A DNA stretch of 64,000 nt. Origin: Tetrastigma voinierianum (lineage: Eukaryota; Streptophyta; Magnoliopsida; Vitales; Vitaceae). Below are positions 45,485 to 56,678 of this stretch, piece after piece; within the stretch, counting starts at the first letter, position 1; each line of letters starts with the position of its first letter. Under the pieces are notes generated by a model. It saw only the letters and a list, made by a program, of their open reading frames with translations. It was not told the origin of the DNA and searched no databases. Both the position numbers and the translations under genes were made by a program. The stretch is from positions 80,540-144,539 of the forward strand of contig JAEQBH010006814.1 of the NCBI GenBank assembly GCA_016808115.1, read 5' to 3'.

Positions 45485-46600
45485 TTAATCTTGAATATTT
45501 TCATTAATAGTCTCCAACTTACATTTTGATAAACTTAACTCCTCCTTGAATTTACATGGAAATACATATTCAAATAATGATGCATTCCTCGATTCCATTA
45601 TCATGTTCTTGTGAATATCTGGGATATTCAACTCATGGACAAGAAATCGATAAGCATTACTGTTATGTGCATAACCAATGAAAATGCAATCAATAGTTTT
45701 GGGTCCGATTTTCAACTTTTTAGGTGGAGGAACTGCCACTTTGGCCAGTCATCCCCATACTTGCAAGTATTTATAGGATGGATGTCGTCATCTCCATAAC
45801 TCATACGGAGTCTTCTTTGCTTTCTTTTTAGGTAACTTATTCAAAAGGTAATTAGCAGACAAAATGACTTCTCCTCACATGTTTTGTGGTATACCAGAAC
45901 TTATCAACATTGCATTCATCATTGCGATTCCCACTCCATTGGAACTGCCGCTTTAGCCAGTCATCCCCATACTTGCAAGTATTTATAGGATGGATGTCAT
46001 CATCTCCATAACTCATATGGAGTCTTCTTTGCTTTCTTTTTAGGTAACTTATTCAAAAGGTAATTAGCGAGACAAATGACATCCTCACGCTGTTTTAGTA
46101 TACGGAACTTATCAACATTGCATTCATTATTGCGATTCTTTAAACTCTGCCCTCCATTAGATTTAGGGAATATGGTGTTGTGGTTTCATATAGATAATCC
46201 CATCTTGAGCACAAACATCAACAAATGGCGATTCATACTCGCCACCTTTATCACTTCTTAGCACTTTAATTTTCTTGTTAAGCTGATCTTAACCTCGTTT
46301 TTGTAGGGAACAAATTTCTCTATTGCCTCATCCTTACTTTTGAGTTAGTACACATAACAGCACTTCGTGCTATCATCAACAAAGGCAATAAAATATTTGT
46401 TACCACCTCTTGTTTGTGCAAATTTCAAATCACATGTCACTATTGATTAAGTCAAGAGGTTCAGTGTGTCTTTCAACACTTTGAAAAGATGATCTGGTCA
46501 GTTTTGCCTCCACACAAGCTTCACACTTATGCTTTGCATCAATTTTGAAAGTTGGTATATGATTTAAATTAATTAATCTACACAATGTATCATAACTAAC
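45485..46600 (-). pseudogene. Copia integrase remnant
   Basis: Near 46450-46540 the minus strand reads EACVEAKLTRSSFQ, then ERHTEPLDL (zinc-binding end and core start). Near 46230-46280, VLRSDKGGEYESPF holds the second catalytic Asp. The frame at 45485-45739 (AVPPPKKLKIGPKTIDCIFI, then GYAHNSNAYRF) is the C-terminal region linking to RT. Stops split the domain. A 212-bp tandem duplication lies within it. Confidence 0.85.
45729..46133. repeat. 212-bp tandem duplication within Copia integrase
   Basis: GGAACTGCC.CTTT.GCCAG starts at 45729 and again at 45941, an offset of 212 bp. The copies stay alike through GGTAACTTATTCAAAAGG and AACTTATCAACATTGC. The second copy carries several small deletions (near 46075-46100) that the first lacks. 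Confidence 0.92.
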
Positions 46601-46869
46601 ATGTCCTAACCTATCATGTCATAGATTAGAAGACTTGGAAATATAAGCAGAAGTATTGACTTTATTCATATATGACTTAATGATAGTAATTACATTAAGT
46701 TTGCACATGCCATTACTCATATACCCTTTTACGACATACATTATGCTCTTTGATAAAACAAATTTATCTTACTTAAACACCAACCAAAATCTATGACTAT
46801 TCTGCAATAAACCAGACACTAAGTTCTTGTGGATTTCAAGTACATAAAATACATTGGTCAGAGTCAATT

Positions 46870-47180
46870 CCTTCCCATGTCATCTTAGAGACCATTTTTC
46901 CTTAGCTGATTTCCTAAAGTGTGAGTTCCCCATGAACACCTTTTCCCTAGTCTGAATCGGTTCAAAGGTGGAAAACATCTTCTTGTTTGAGCACACATGG
47001 CGAGTAGCACCCGTGTCAATCCACCATTCCTTGGGATCGGATCCCACCAAGTTCATCTTAGAGATTACTATTGTGAGGTCAATGTCAAACACATCCTTGG
47101 TGATGTCATCAACCACATTGGTTTCCTTGGGTTTGTTCCTCTTTGTCAGTCTGCAATCTGAAGATTTGTGACCTTGCTTC
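46870..47180 (-). pseudogene. Copia protease and zinc-knuckle remnant
   Basis: WWIDTGATRHVCSNKKMFST (about 46980-47040, minus strand) is a well preserved Copia protease active site with D-T-G. Upstream, YGKQGHKSSDCRL is the second half of a CCHC knuckle; the first Cys lies in a different frame because of a shift near 47190. In intact relatives the knuckle binds element RNA and the protease cuts the polyprotein. Confidence 0.85.
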
Positions 47181-47225
47181 CCATAGTGAAGCATTTCCCT
47201 TGGAACTCTGCTTCTTAGATATTCC

Positions 47226-48086
47226 CTATTTTGGTCCCAACTTACTGCACTTCCCTTTGTTATTGGCTTTCTTGAAATTGGAACCTTGACCATGTTTCAC
47301 AAAGTTAGCATTGGTCTCGCTCGGATTGTGTGCTCCTTTCTTCTTGGATCCCCTATTGTCTTCCTCAATGTGAAGTCCAATAATCAAATCTTCAATGCTC
47401 ATTTCCTTTCTCTTATACTTGAGGTAATTCTTGAAGTCTTTCCAAGTATGAGATAACTTCTCTATAGTAACTGCAACTTGAAAAGTCTCGCTCAACATCA
47501 TTCTCTCAACATTTATCTCATAGAGGATTACCTGAAGTTCTTGGACTTAACTGACCATAGTCTTGGAATCTACTATTTTGTAACCGAGGAAATTGCCCAC
47601 AACAAACTTCTTGGCCCCAGCATCCTCGATTTTATATTTTATGTCTAGTGATTCCCATAGTTTCTTAGTTGTTTTCTTATCGGAATACACATTGTATAAA
47701 GAATCAGTAAGAGCATTCATGACATAGTTTATGCATAAGAAGTTAGAATGTTTCCAAACATCCACAACACTGATTACTTGGATATCGTGCTCATCTTCTT
47801 TGAGCTTAGGAACATCTTCAGTCAAGAATCTCATAAGATTGAAGGTGGTTAGGTAGAATAACATCTTTTGTTGCCACTTTTTAAAGTTTAATCCATTGAA
47901 CTTCTCTAGCTTTTCTCTAAGTGAGACAGAGATAGGCACAACAGTAGGCATCACTGGAACTTGTGCCACAGTAGGGGTTTCCACTTTGGAAGATGCATCT
48001 AGAACAACGTTGTTGGAATTAGAGTCAAATTTTCTACAAATTTGTAGAAAATGTGTCAATTTTTTATTTCCAAAACCAATTCTCAT
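47226..48086 (-). pseudogene. Copia gag remnant
   Basis: The 179-residue frame at 47547-48086 includes LREKLEKFNGLNFKKWQQKM, LMRFLTEDVPKLKEDEHD and LWESLDIKYK, and ends at a stop near VDSKTMVS. The frame at 47226-47501 continues with LSHTWKDFKNYLKYKRKEMS and a basic tail. This is the Gag of plant Copia elements (UBN2-type). It is the best-preserved Gag in the window, with one stop between two large pieces. Confidence 0.88.
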
Positions 48087-48099
48087 AATAATTGAAAAA

Positions 48100-49173
48100 T
48101 AATGTGTAATAGGGTATTCCTAAGGAAGACTACTAGGATATAAAAACCCAGGCCAGAACCAGCCTCCTTAGACAGAATATTCAGTTCCCAGGAAAGATTG
48201 AAGGAGGCACAAATGGTTTTACTTAAGATTCAAACTCCTTTGACAAAACTTCTCTATATCGTAATTTCCAATTTCCTAAGACCAAAAAGGAATTGGTAGA
48301 AACTCACAAAGTGAGTGTAGAGTTTAGCCTAATAGGCTTATCTCCTTATCATATATTTATCGAGTAGTATAACATTTACCCGTTAAATGCTAGGTCATGG
48401 ATTCAAAACCCTTCCTTATACTATACTATGATTTTCTTTAATAAACCAGCAAACCACTTGTTTGTTTGACTTTTAACCTTTTCTTGAAGATTTTTTTTTC
48501 TTCCCATTGGAATAAAGGAAAACTTATAAAAAAAATTATTTTCCTTTCCAAAAAAATTTTCTTTTCCTTTTTTCTTAACCCCTTTATCAAAAGTTTTTTC
48601 CTAAGAAATTTTTTTCCCTTAAAAAAAAAACCATATCAATGTTAGTTAAACCTTTTCCATTTTTTTAATTTTTTTATAAAAAAACTAAAATGCAGATTCT
48701 TCCTTACAAAACAATTCAATTAACCACATAAAACATCATCTTTAGGGAAAAAATATTTCCTTTTGTTACGGCAAAAGAAAGGTAAGATTTTTTTTTTCTT
48801 TTGATTTTAAAAAAAAAAAAAAAAAGAAAGGCTAAACTCTAAATATAAAGCTCATTTTTTCTTTCTAAAAAACCTCTTGAAAAAAAAAAACCCAAAAGGA
48901 TAATTGTTTAAAAGGAAACATTTTTTTTCCTTAAAAACATAAACAAAATTTTCCTTCCTTAGTATTCTCTTTTCACCTTTTTTATTCTTTTACCGAGGAA
49001 ACAATTTTTCCATCCTTAGTAAACAATTTTTTTTCCTTAAAAGCGTCTATTTCTTCAAGGAAATGAAATTTTCCCTGTCTTTTTTTTTCCTTCTAATCAC
49101 CACATTTTTTTTTTTTCAGTCTACTTGATCTTCCTTCTTGTTTTTCCCTTCCCCCCTTGAATATGTTTAAGAT
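48100..49173 (-). other. Copia leader, poly-T/A-rich, no gene
   Basis: Between gag and the 5' LTR. It is dominated by T and A runs (48480-49130), the counterpart of the purine-rich leader at 30581-31540 in the other Copia. A standard primer site was not recognised beside the LTR. Confidence 0.6.
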
Positions 49174-49550
49174 TGTTACAAGCTAGTTCACAAATACCAC
49201 AGAAATAAAATGATGAGGGAAAGAAAAAATTACAAAGAAAGAAAAGAAAATTACAGAAAAAAATAAGGTTTGTCAAATATGGAGGATGTCGAGTCTCGTG
49301 AGGAGTCACAATCTCATTAAAACATATTCGTCGTCTTCTTTGGTGCTCGGAAACTATTAGATCGGTGTCTGTCTCCCAGGATAAAACAACGTACAAGCGG
49401 CGCACTGCCTTGACCTCTTGTGAATGAAACTAGCGAGCTAAGGAAATTTATTCACACTTACAATAGGAGAAGCTTCTTTTATAGAGACATTGGAATGAAT
49501 ATAATTCATTCCTTGGAATGAATGACATTCATTCTGGTTTTTTTCCAACA
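49174..49550 (-). repeat. 5' LTR of minus-strand Copia
   Basis: 377 bp, collinear with 40887-41366: AAAATGATGA.GGAAA, GGAGGATGTCGAGTCTCGTG, ACACTTACAATAGGAGAAGC and GACATTGGAATGAATATAAT are shared. Confidence 0.85.
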
Positions 49551-49555
49551 CAAAC
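49551..49555. repeat. Target-site duplication CAAAC, right
   Basis: Matches 40882-40886. Confidence 0.85.
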
Positions 49556-50257
49556 ACCCCCAAGCCTAAAAAGTCATGTGCAGATTATGCGTGCAATGTC
49601 TTACATCCACACTTCTTTTATAGTCATGGAAGGTTGCTTGATAAATCTCCTCATATCTGGTACCATGATCTTTAAGATCTACTACTCAATGGGGCTCGTT
49701 TGGCCTGTGTTATGGAAAGACTCGATTCCACTCGCCTCACCAAAACCAGGCGGACACTCCCCAGACGAGAGAATCTAAAGAGACCGTCTAGGAAAGCAAG
49801 GTCAAACTTTTCCAAGGCTTTCTTAAGGCCGTCCATCTGGGATTTCAAGTCCCCTAACCAACCATTCTACCCCATATGGGAGTTTGTTCGACCAGCACCT
49901 AGAGCGGAAAATCAGTAGCGATATTATAGCGAATTTTCTAGATGAATCCCCTAATCCTCGAAGAGATAATCCTATGGAAGGAGTAATCCTGATAAGGAAG
50001 AATTAGTCTTTGACAAGAAAAAGGAAATTTTGTTCTTAAAAAAGAGGAGATGCTTTCCAAACCACCCTCTATAAATCAAGAGCATCTCCACGATGAAGGT
50101 ACAATCGAAGCGTGAACTTTCTTAACTCCTCATCCTCCGTATTTTTCTTCGACTTAATGCGTCGGAGGCTGTCGGCCCTCTTTGAAAAATTGCCCTTTTT
50201 GCAGGTTTACATTGCACCGCTGATGTCCCGAAGGTTAGACAATCAAGGTAACAACAA

Positions 50258-50278
50258 TTGGTGTCGTGCAGCTGGGAA
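50258..50278 (+). other. Degenerate Gypsy primer-binding site
   Basis: TTGGTGTCGTGCAGCTGGGA resembles the TTGGCGCC-type primer site found beside the 5' LTR in many plant Tat-lineage elements, with indels. A TATA-like CTATAAATCA at 50070 lies in the upstream LTR. Confidence 0.5.
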
Positions 50279-50589
50279 GCGAGACGGAAAGTCTCATATA
50301 GGTACACGCAGAGCTTGGCTTCAAAGGCTATGCAAAGTAGCCATAAATCGCTGGCTTTCTTGATCCCATTCTATGTCTAATTCACCCTAAGGTAGGCGCA
50401 ATGACAAACTTCCGATGAACCAATTGCCGGAAGACTAATTCCTACATTAGCGTTCTGACATGGAAGCGAGGCAAGCAAAATAGATGAAAGAGTCGAGACC
50501 CAGGCCAAATGACTTATGGAACGAGAATGACCAACTAGGAGCCTAGATCGAAAAAAGTCGCAAAGAGGCACAAGATAACGACTATGATG

Positions 50590-51550
50590 TGCAACTGATT
50601 GCCCATAATAAAGGAAAGGGGCCCGTTGTTCCTGACGACGTCGATACCCTAACAGACGATGAGCTGTCCTCAGGCAGCTCCTCATCCCTGAATCTCCCAC
50701 CGACAAAGAATACTCGGGAAAGCATAAGGACCAGACCGTGCAAGAGGCCTTCGCTTCACCATGCCTTTAGTGACACTGTTAGTGGTGCATCTCGTAGGGA
50801 ATTAAGGAAGACGGACGGAAGAGCGATGCAGAGCCGAGGTCGAGCCTTGGAGAACCAGTCTTTACCCTCGAAGCATAAAACCACCCCGATTATCGCCCAC
50901 GCATCATGCTTTTGGTACAGTGCCAACCTTTTAAGTAATGCTTGCGGCCCTCATTTGGAGACCCGATGACATGCTTTCTTCACCCTTAGGGCAACACATC
51001 CTTGATTACGAGTAGCCCCGCGGGTTTGCCATTCCAACTTTCACCACATTTGATGGCTTGGCTGATCCCTATGATCACATGCTCCACTACAATCAGGTAA
51101 TGACACTGAACACCGGCAACGACCATCTATTGTGCAAAGTATTCCCCAGCAAAGTATCTGAGACTCTTGCTGGTTTCCACATTCTGTGTGATCGACAAAC
51201 TTGTTCAATGAGCTTTGGGTTGCATTCATCTCTCAAGATCTTTGTTCAGTATGGCAGAAGAGGAACATTAGCTCTTTGCAGATTATTCTAAATCAAGAAG
51301 AGGAATCCATAGGAGACTTCACAAGGAGGGTCGGGCAAGTCGTCCAGCAGGTAGAGGCTTATAACATGGATGCAATCCTTCCAGGAGAAGCTTCGGGCCA
51401 TCCACTCATTTCTTCCACTCATTGTCTTTAGACCCGTTGGCAACCATGGAAGAGTTATACAGACGAGCAGATAGGTACTCAACGCTAGAAGACAATATCC
51501 ACATAGCAACACAAACTATCATGATTACAAGCAAGTCGGCTGAGAGCAAC
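50590..51550 (+). pseudogene. Gypsy gag remnant
   Basis: A hydrophilic N-terminal part (50589-50969, with TLTDDELSSGSSSSLNLPP) is followed by the capsid domain: GLADPYDHMLHYNQVMTL, NDHLLCKVFPSKVSETLAG (51058-51200), then FISQDLCSVWQKR and NQEEESIGDFTRRV (51220-51340). This matches the plant retrotransposon Gag domain of Gypsy type. At least two frame changes break it. Gag forms the cytoplasmic particle in active elements. Confidence 0.85.
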
Positions 51551-52019
51551 AAGCCAGCGGGGAAGAAATGCGAGTCGAGGAAAGGTTAGAGTAGAAGCAA
51601 AGCGTGATCCCGCTGATCAATCATAGAAAGGAAGCCCCATGATTCACCCCACAAACATTTCATCTGAGAGGTTCTTGCCCCTCATTCACAACTTCTTGGA
51701 TTTCAGGGCGCTGCGTCGATCGGATGGATCCCTGAAACCTATTTGTGTGGTGCGATTATCGTAGAGATCATAGGCACGAGACCAACAGGTGCTGAAGCCT
51801 AAAGTTCATAGTGGAAAGACTAATCAAAGTAGGGCACCTCAGAAGGTATGTCAAGGAAGTTGACCGCGAGGTGGAATGTGGGCCACAAGTAGATAGAATT
51901 ATAGCCAGTGCGCTCATCCTGTCAAAATCCAGACCAGCCTTAAACTATATATTGGGGCAGTCGATAACCAATATCAATCAAGCGCCGCAGAAAAAGCTCT
52001 TGAGTGCGGCCACAGTCAA

Positions 52020-52260
52020 GGCCAGAATGCTATCCACACATGAGGCAGCCGTGAAGAAACCAAGCCGATAGATGACCCCATATCCTTTCCTCCGATAAAC
52101 CCGACCAAAGTCATTGTGCCCCATTATGATGCATTGGTACTCACCCTTTGTGTTAGCGGTTTTGATGTGCATAGGGTGTTGGTAGATCGACAGCGTATTG
52201 ATGGAAGCTTGTTGCGGCTACCAGCCTTGATCGGATGAAGCTTTCCGGGAATGTTAGACT
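52020..52260 (+). pseudogene. Gypsy protease remnant
   Basis: The stretch encodes PTKVIVPHYDALVLTLCV, then GFDVHRVLVD with the catalytic D-x-G region following (near 52180-52195). This is the protease block of non-chromodomain plant Gypsy elements, where the consensus is H.DALV......V.R.LVD.GS. Frame changes occur on both sides. Confidence 0.7.
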
Positions 52261-52499
52261 TGGCGACGAATCTCTACGGTTTTCATGGCACAACAGCTGA
52301 GCATGTTCATCGGAGGGTAGAAAAGTACCGAATGACGCGATGTGGTGGTGGTTCCAAGAAGGCGGTAAGTGGAGAGTATGTGTAGAATACGGCGCCTCGA
52401 CAAAGCATGCGAAGATCGCTTCCCACGCGGCGTGGTGATCAGATCGTTGATGCACCAATGAGCATAGGATGCTGTAATCTCGGGCCTTTCTCTAGATAC

Positions 52500-52960
52500 C
52501 ACGATTATGCACGCTGATCTCAGAAAACGACCTTATTACGCGCGTCTATGCTATTACAATTTGTGCTTTGGCTTGAAGAATGTCAGAAGCGACCTATGAT
52601 GGTGACCAAGATATTGATCTTTGATGGAGCAAGACATGATCTATCGACGATATGCTTGTCAAATCAAAGGCGCCTCAGTCCTGCGCCCAATACTATAAGG
52701 AAACCTTTGGGTTCTTTACTCACATATGACATGAAACTCAATCCCCTAAAATGTGCATTTGGAGTCAGTTCGGGCAAGTTTTTAGGCTTTATGGTGATGA
52801 GGAAAGGGATAGAGACCAATCCTGTTCAGCTTAGAGCTATTATAGAATCTCATACTCCTACTTCCAGAAAAGGAGTGCAACAAGCTGACGGTGGCAATCT
52901 AAGTTCATATCTCATTCATGACATTAAAGTCGTTTCACCGCTCTAAAGTCAAATTAATGG
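52500..52960 (+). pseudogene. Gypsy reverse transcriptase remnant
   Basis: Readable blocks: CFGLKNV (near 52563), IDDMLVKSK with both catalytic Asp codons (52646-52651), ETFGFFT or in another frame LLTYDMKLNPLKCAFGVSSG (52716-52775), KFLGFMV and KGIETNP. The shifted frames between them show decay. The N-terminal fingers region is not readable. Confidence 0.82.
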
Positions 52961-53399
52961 CGTGGAATGAGAATGCGATGACTTTCCTGGCAATCAAGCG
53001 TCTCTCACGAACCATCGGTTGTAAGCTAGCCCAAAGCGGGTGATAAACTCATATCTTTACCTAAGTTTAGATGTCTCAATAAATGCAACTTTGTTCAAAG
53101 AAAATGAAAATAAAAAAAACAAAGGAATAAATATTCTTCGTAAAACCGTCCTATAAAATAGAAGCTCGGTATACCCGTCTCGAAGCAAGCGAAGTTGAAA
53201 CTCTTAGTGTGGCAACTAAAAAACTTAAGATCCTTACTTCAAACTTACCTATGTTCGTGTTGAGCTAATCGCACATGGGAAGCACCATGCATGAACAGAT
53301 TTGTCGAGGAAGGATGGCACAGTGGGCGAAGAGTTGAGGTATCAATATAAATACTAGTGGAAATAAAGGATAGATTTTGGCAGGACTTTTAGTAAATCC

Positions 53400-53745
53400 C
53401 TCAGAGGGCGAACGATAACGCCGATAAATTGGATCTTAATGTGGATGGCTTCTCGCCAAGCGGGGAGGCGATATTGTCTTGCGCTTAAAGAGCTCAACCG
53501 AGGAAAGAATAGAGCAGGCTATACAATTAGACTTCCCCATGTCAAAAAATGGGGCAAACTATGAAGCAATCCTAGCCGGTATAGACAAGTAAACGGGGAA
53601 TACGAAACACGGGACCAGCGCATGACCAAGTATGTATGCCTAGTTAAGCTCCGACTGGAAAGCTTCGACGGAAGCTTAGGCATATCCCAAGGGGGTTCAA
53701 ATGAAGGCGGATGCCTTAGCGGCAATATTGCATCCTACTAACTAA
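53400..53745 (+). pseudogene. Gypsy RNase H remnant
   Basis: NYEAILAGID (near 53560) and VNGEYETRDQRMTKYVCLVK (about 53589-53648) match RNase H of plant Gypsy elements, followed by KADALA-like remains (53707-53722). The frame then continues LTKETMLLLVYL up to 53771, where the next LTR begins. Confidence 0.82.
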
Positions 53746-53771
53746 AGAAACAATGCTCCTCCTTGTCTATT

Positions 53772-55761
53772 TGATGAGTGTAAAACTCATCTATGTTTTG
53801 AGTTCATTTCACATGCTATTTTGAGTATTTTATATCCATATTCATGTAAAAATCATAACATTTCCTCTAAATTTGGTTTTTCAGGATTTTTGATGGAAAG
53901 CATGTGATTTAGTAAGAAAAGATTCAAAATGTTTCCAAAAAGAGAGTTAATCGGATGTCTCCACGGGTGATCGAGAAGATCAGTACATGTATCATTTAGA
54001 GCATTAAATGGTTACCTATTCTCATGGTTACATTCAAAACAATAAGCTTTCCAGAGCACCTCATGCCCAAATCAGGAGTTAAAACAAAGATTTATGATGG
54101 ACAAGTTGGGTAAGAAAAGAAAAGCGCATCACGACCGGAGTTTTCTGTTCTTGACAAAGTTATCTGTGCTTTGAGCAAACTCTGCTCCTTGGCGAGCAAA
54201 CTCTATCGCGGCCAGAGAAAAGCGTAATAAAGCGACGAAAAGCCCCATCGATAGAAAAGCTGGCGTCGCGGCAGAAAAACTATGTCGCAACGAAAAACTG
54301 CGATCTTGGCGAGAAAAGCGAATTCGCGACAAAAGGCTGAAAAAACAAAAGGCCAAAATGCGGCGTTTCACCATAGGACTATAAATGCTCGTTTTTAGGT
54401 TTTTTAAAGGCGTGAGGAAGGTGGGGCTTTCTATGGGGTTCTCCTCTTTCATTGCCATTTTAGTTTTGCTACATATTTTGATTTTTAATAGATCTTAGAG
54501 TAGTTTTAGAGTAAATTTTTATTTCTATTGAAGAGATTTCGGTGTTGTATAACAAAGATTTAGATTTCCTTATCTTGTTCGGGGCCGAATGTGACTAAAT
54601 TTGGATTTTCTCTCGCTCCTTGTCTCTTGATTTCTTTCTTCATGTTTTTTTTTTATTGATGATTGGAATCCAATAATGGGTACATTAAACACCCTAGGAG
54701 TGAGATTAGTATTGAATATTCAGATTCTGATTTCTCGATTATTTTGTGGATTTGAAGACTGAATTTATATAATTGGTACTATTCATATAATTAGTTGTTC
54801 GGAATATTACTATTATACCCGAGTGTATCTTTGCTCGATTTCGGAGAAGGCCTCTAAGTGACAGATGAATTCTTGAGAAACGATGAAAGCGATAACTTAG
54901 GGTATGTTAGACTATTGAACTAATAAACTCACAGATTACTTTGATAGATCAACTAATTTTACTCATGGTGTAGGATTAATTGAATTAGTGTATTAGTTTA
55001 ATGTTTAGAGTCTCCTCAAATTGATAGAATGATCTTGTCCAGTATTGCAATGATCTAATCAAGGAGATATAAAATTTTATTAGATTTAAAGGGCTGAAGA
55101 TTCGAATTGATTGAAGAAAGCATAATCACATGCAGCCAGAGCAAGAATTCTTCAATCCTAAGAATGGTTGTGAAGTATTGGAAAAGAAAAACAATCAAAT
55201 CTTAAAGAGGGTCAGATTTTAGAAGTAACTAATTAGACTCATGTCTCTTAAAGGAACATGGATCTCTAATTAGTGAAATGTATGGTGTATGGAGAAATCC
55301 AAGCTATACTACATTGCTCTTAGACAAATATAGCATTCAACTCACAAATGTTATGCTTTCAAGGAAATGCAAACTATTTTGTAAATAATTTTCCCCATCC
55401 CTAGTGCCTCTCTTCATACCTTTTAGAATTAAGTAGGGTTTTATTTGGTAGATTTTAGGATTAGTTTTAAATCGGTTTTTATTTCAATTAAATTGATTTT
55501 ATTCCACATCCGATTTGGTCACCTAAATAGTGAAAAGAAGAGGCCCTTGTAATGGAGTAGTCAGTTCAGTGCAAAGAACCTCCAATCATCGTGGAGTACG
55601 ATATCAGGACTTTTGAGTCCCTTTTCCTTCCGCCATCATATTTCGTGCACTTAGAAAAGGGGTTGAGTGTTGGTAATGCATTTAGTTTTTAGTACACTTA
55701 CTTTTGTTTTTAATCGGAGTTTTGAGTATTTGTTATCCTTAGTATATTTTCAAATATATCA
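53772..55761 (+). mobile_element. LTR of a second Gypsy element inserted in the first
   Basis: It begins TGATGAGTGTAAAACTCATC right after the RNase H coding frame and ends near CAAATATATCA, with TG...CA ends over about 1990 bp. The primer site at 55779 follows. An AAAGC/GCGAC-rich stretch (54200-54320) lies inside. No coding region or second LTR follows; host integrase sequence resumes near 55860, so it is a truncated or recombined copy. Confidence 0.6.
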
Positions 55762-55778
55762 TTTGGTCTCAATAAGTT

Positions 55779-55803
55779 TTTTAGCGTTATTGCTGGGACT
55801 TGG
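55779..55803 (+). other. Primer-binding site next to the inserted LTR
   Basis: TTTTTTAGCGTTATTGCTGG, then GACTTGG, is a C-to-T decayed form of the TTTTTGGCGCCGTTGCCGGG class of plant Gypsy primer sites. It shows that the LTR to its left is a 5' LTR. Confidence 0.6.
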
Positions 55804-55859
55804 TTGATCATGTGTAGTGTTTGAAAATTAGGGTCAACAATACTAACTTTGAGTCGTCA

Positions 55860-56678
55860 ATTTAAGCAACAATCGGGTGAAGCAAGATGAAAAGCATATC
55901 CCTTTTGGATGACTCCAATAGTCCATTACCTAATCTCAGGAGAACTCCCAGATAGTAGGGTCAAAGCCCACAAGATCTAGGTTAAGGTGGCTCGATTTTC
56001 CCTTGTGAACGAGTAGTTGTACAAACTGTCTTTAGGCGGCCCGTATCTTAAATGCCTCACTACCTAGCAGGGGCAGTATGCATTGGCAGAACTCGGTGAA
56101 GGAATATGTAGAAACCATCAAAGCGGCAGAACTTTGGCACACAAGGCCCATACCTAGGGCTACTATTGGCCAACCATGAAGGCGGATGCAACCGCTTATG
56201 TCAGGAAGTATGATCGCTGCCAACAGCAAGTCCCCATCTCAAGGGTGCCAGCTCAGAATCTAAAGACCCTAATGGGCCCATGGCCCTTCACCTAGTGGGG
56301 AATTGATATAGTTGGATCACTAACTACCGCCCCAGCACATAAGAGGCTATTATTGGTAACAACATACTATTTTAGCAAATGGGTAGAAGCCCAAAGCGCC
56401 GCTTTCAATGAACAAAGATGTCGTCGATTTGTATGAAGAACATTTATGCGCGGTTGAATACCATTGTCAATGATGATGACAATGGGCCACTTGAGTTCAG
56501 TAGGGTATACGGGGAATTTTGCTTGAGTTGAATGTCAAGAACTTATATTCAACCTCGCGGTACCCACAAAGCAATGGCCAGGCAGAATCATTCAACAAGA
56601 CTCTCCTAACAGCTTTGAAAAAGCACGCATTGGCGGAATAGGTAGATGAACTGGGAGTTCTATGGGCCTATGGAGCAG
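55860..56678 (+). pseudogene. Gypsy integrase remnant, N-terminal and core
   Basis: WMTPIVHYLISGELPDSR (55906-55959), WPTMKADATAYVRKYDRCQQ (HHCC zinc finger end, near 56169-56228), GPWPF (56276-56290), WGIDIVGSLTTAPAHKRLLL (first catalytic Asp) and FSKWVEAQ (near 56370) are readable. Later DNGPLEFSRVYGEFC remains and SNGQAESFNKTLLTALKK (56570-56622) follow. The frame is cut after LGVLWAY (56668) by the solo-LTR-like block and resumes at 57981. Confidence 0.88.

Larger units (their letters stand above)
40887..49550 (-). mobile_element. Copia retrotransposon, minus strand, with nested insert
   Basis: Outer ends TGTTAC...CCAACA are flanked by CAAAC on both sides. On the minus strand the order is 5' LTR (49174-49550), leader, gag (47290-48086), zinc-knuckle remnant, protease (near 47000), integrase (45485-46600), RT (44640-45227), RNase H (near 42090-42330) and 3' LTR (40887-41366), preceded by a purine-rich CATGGGGAAT. 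A ~1.95-kb inverted-repeat element separates RT from RNase H. The Gag is nearly identical to that of the plus-strand Copia, but the U3 parts of the LTRs differ, so the two are sister families. Frames are broken, and the RT catalytic Asp pair is lost. Confidence 0.9.

Noticed and set aside
48380..48425. GGATTCAAAACC as a second Pol III B box
   Set aside because: No A box at proper spacing and no A tail; it lies in the Copia leader and is probably chance.
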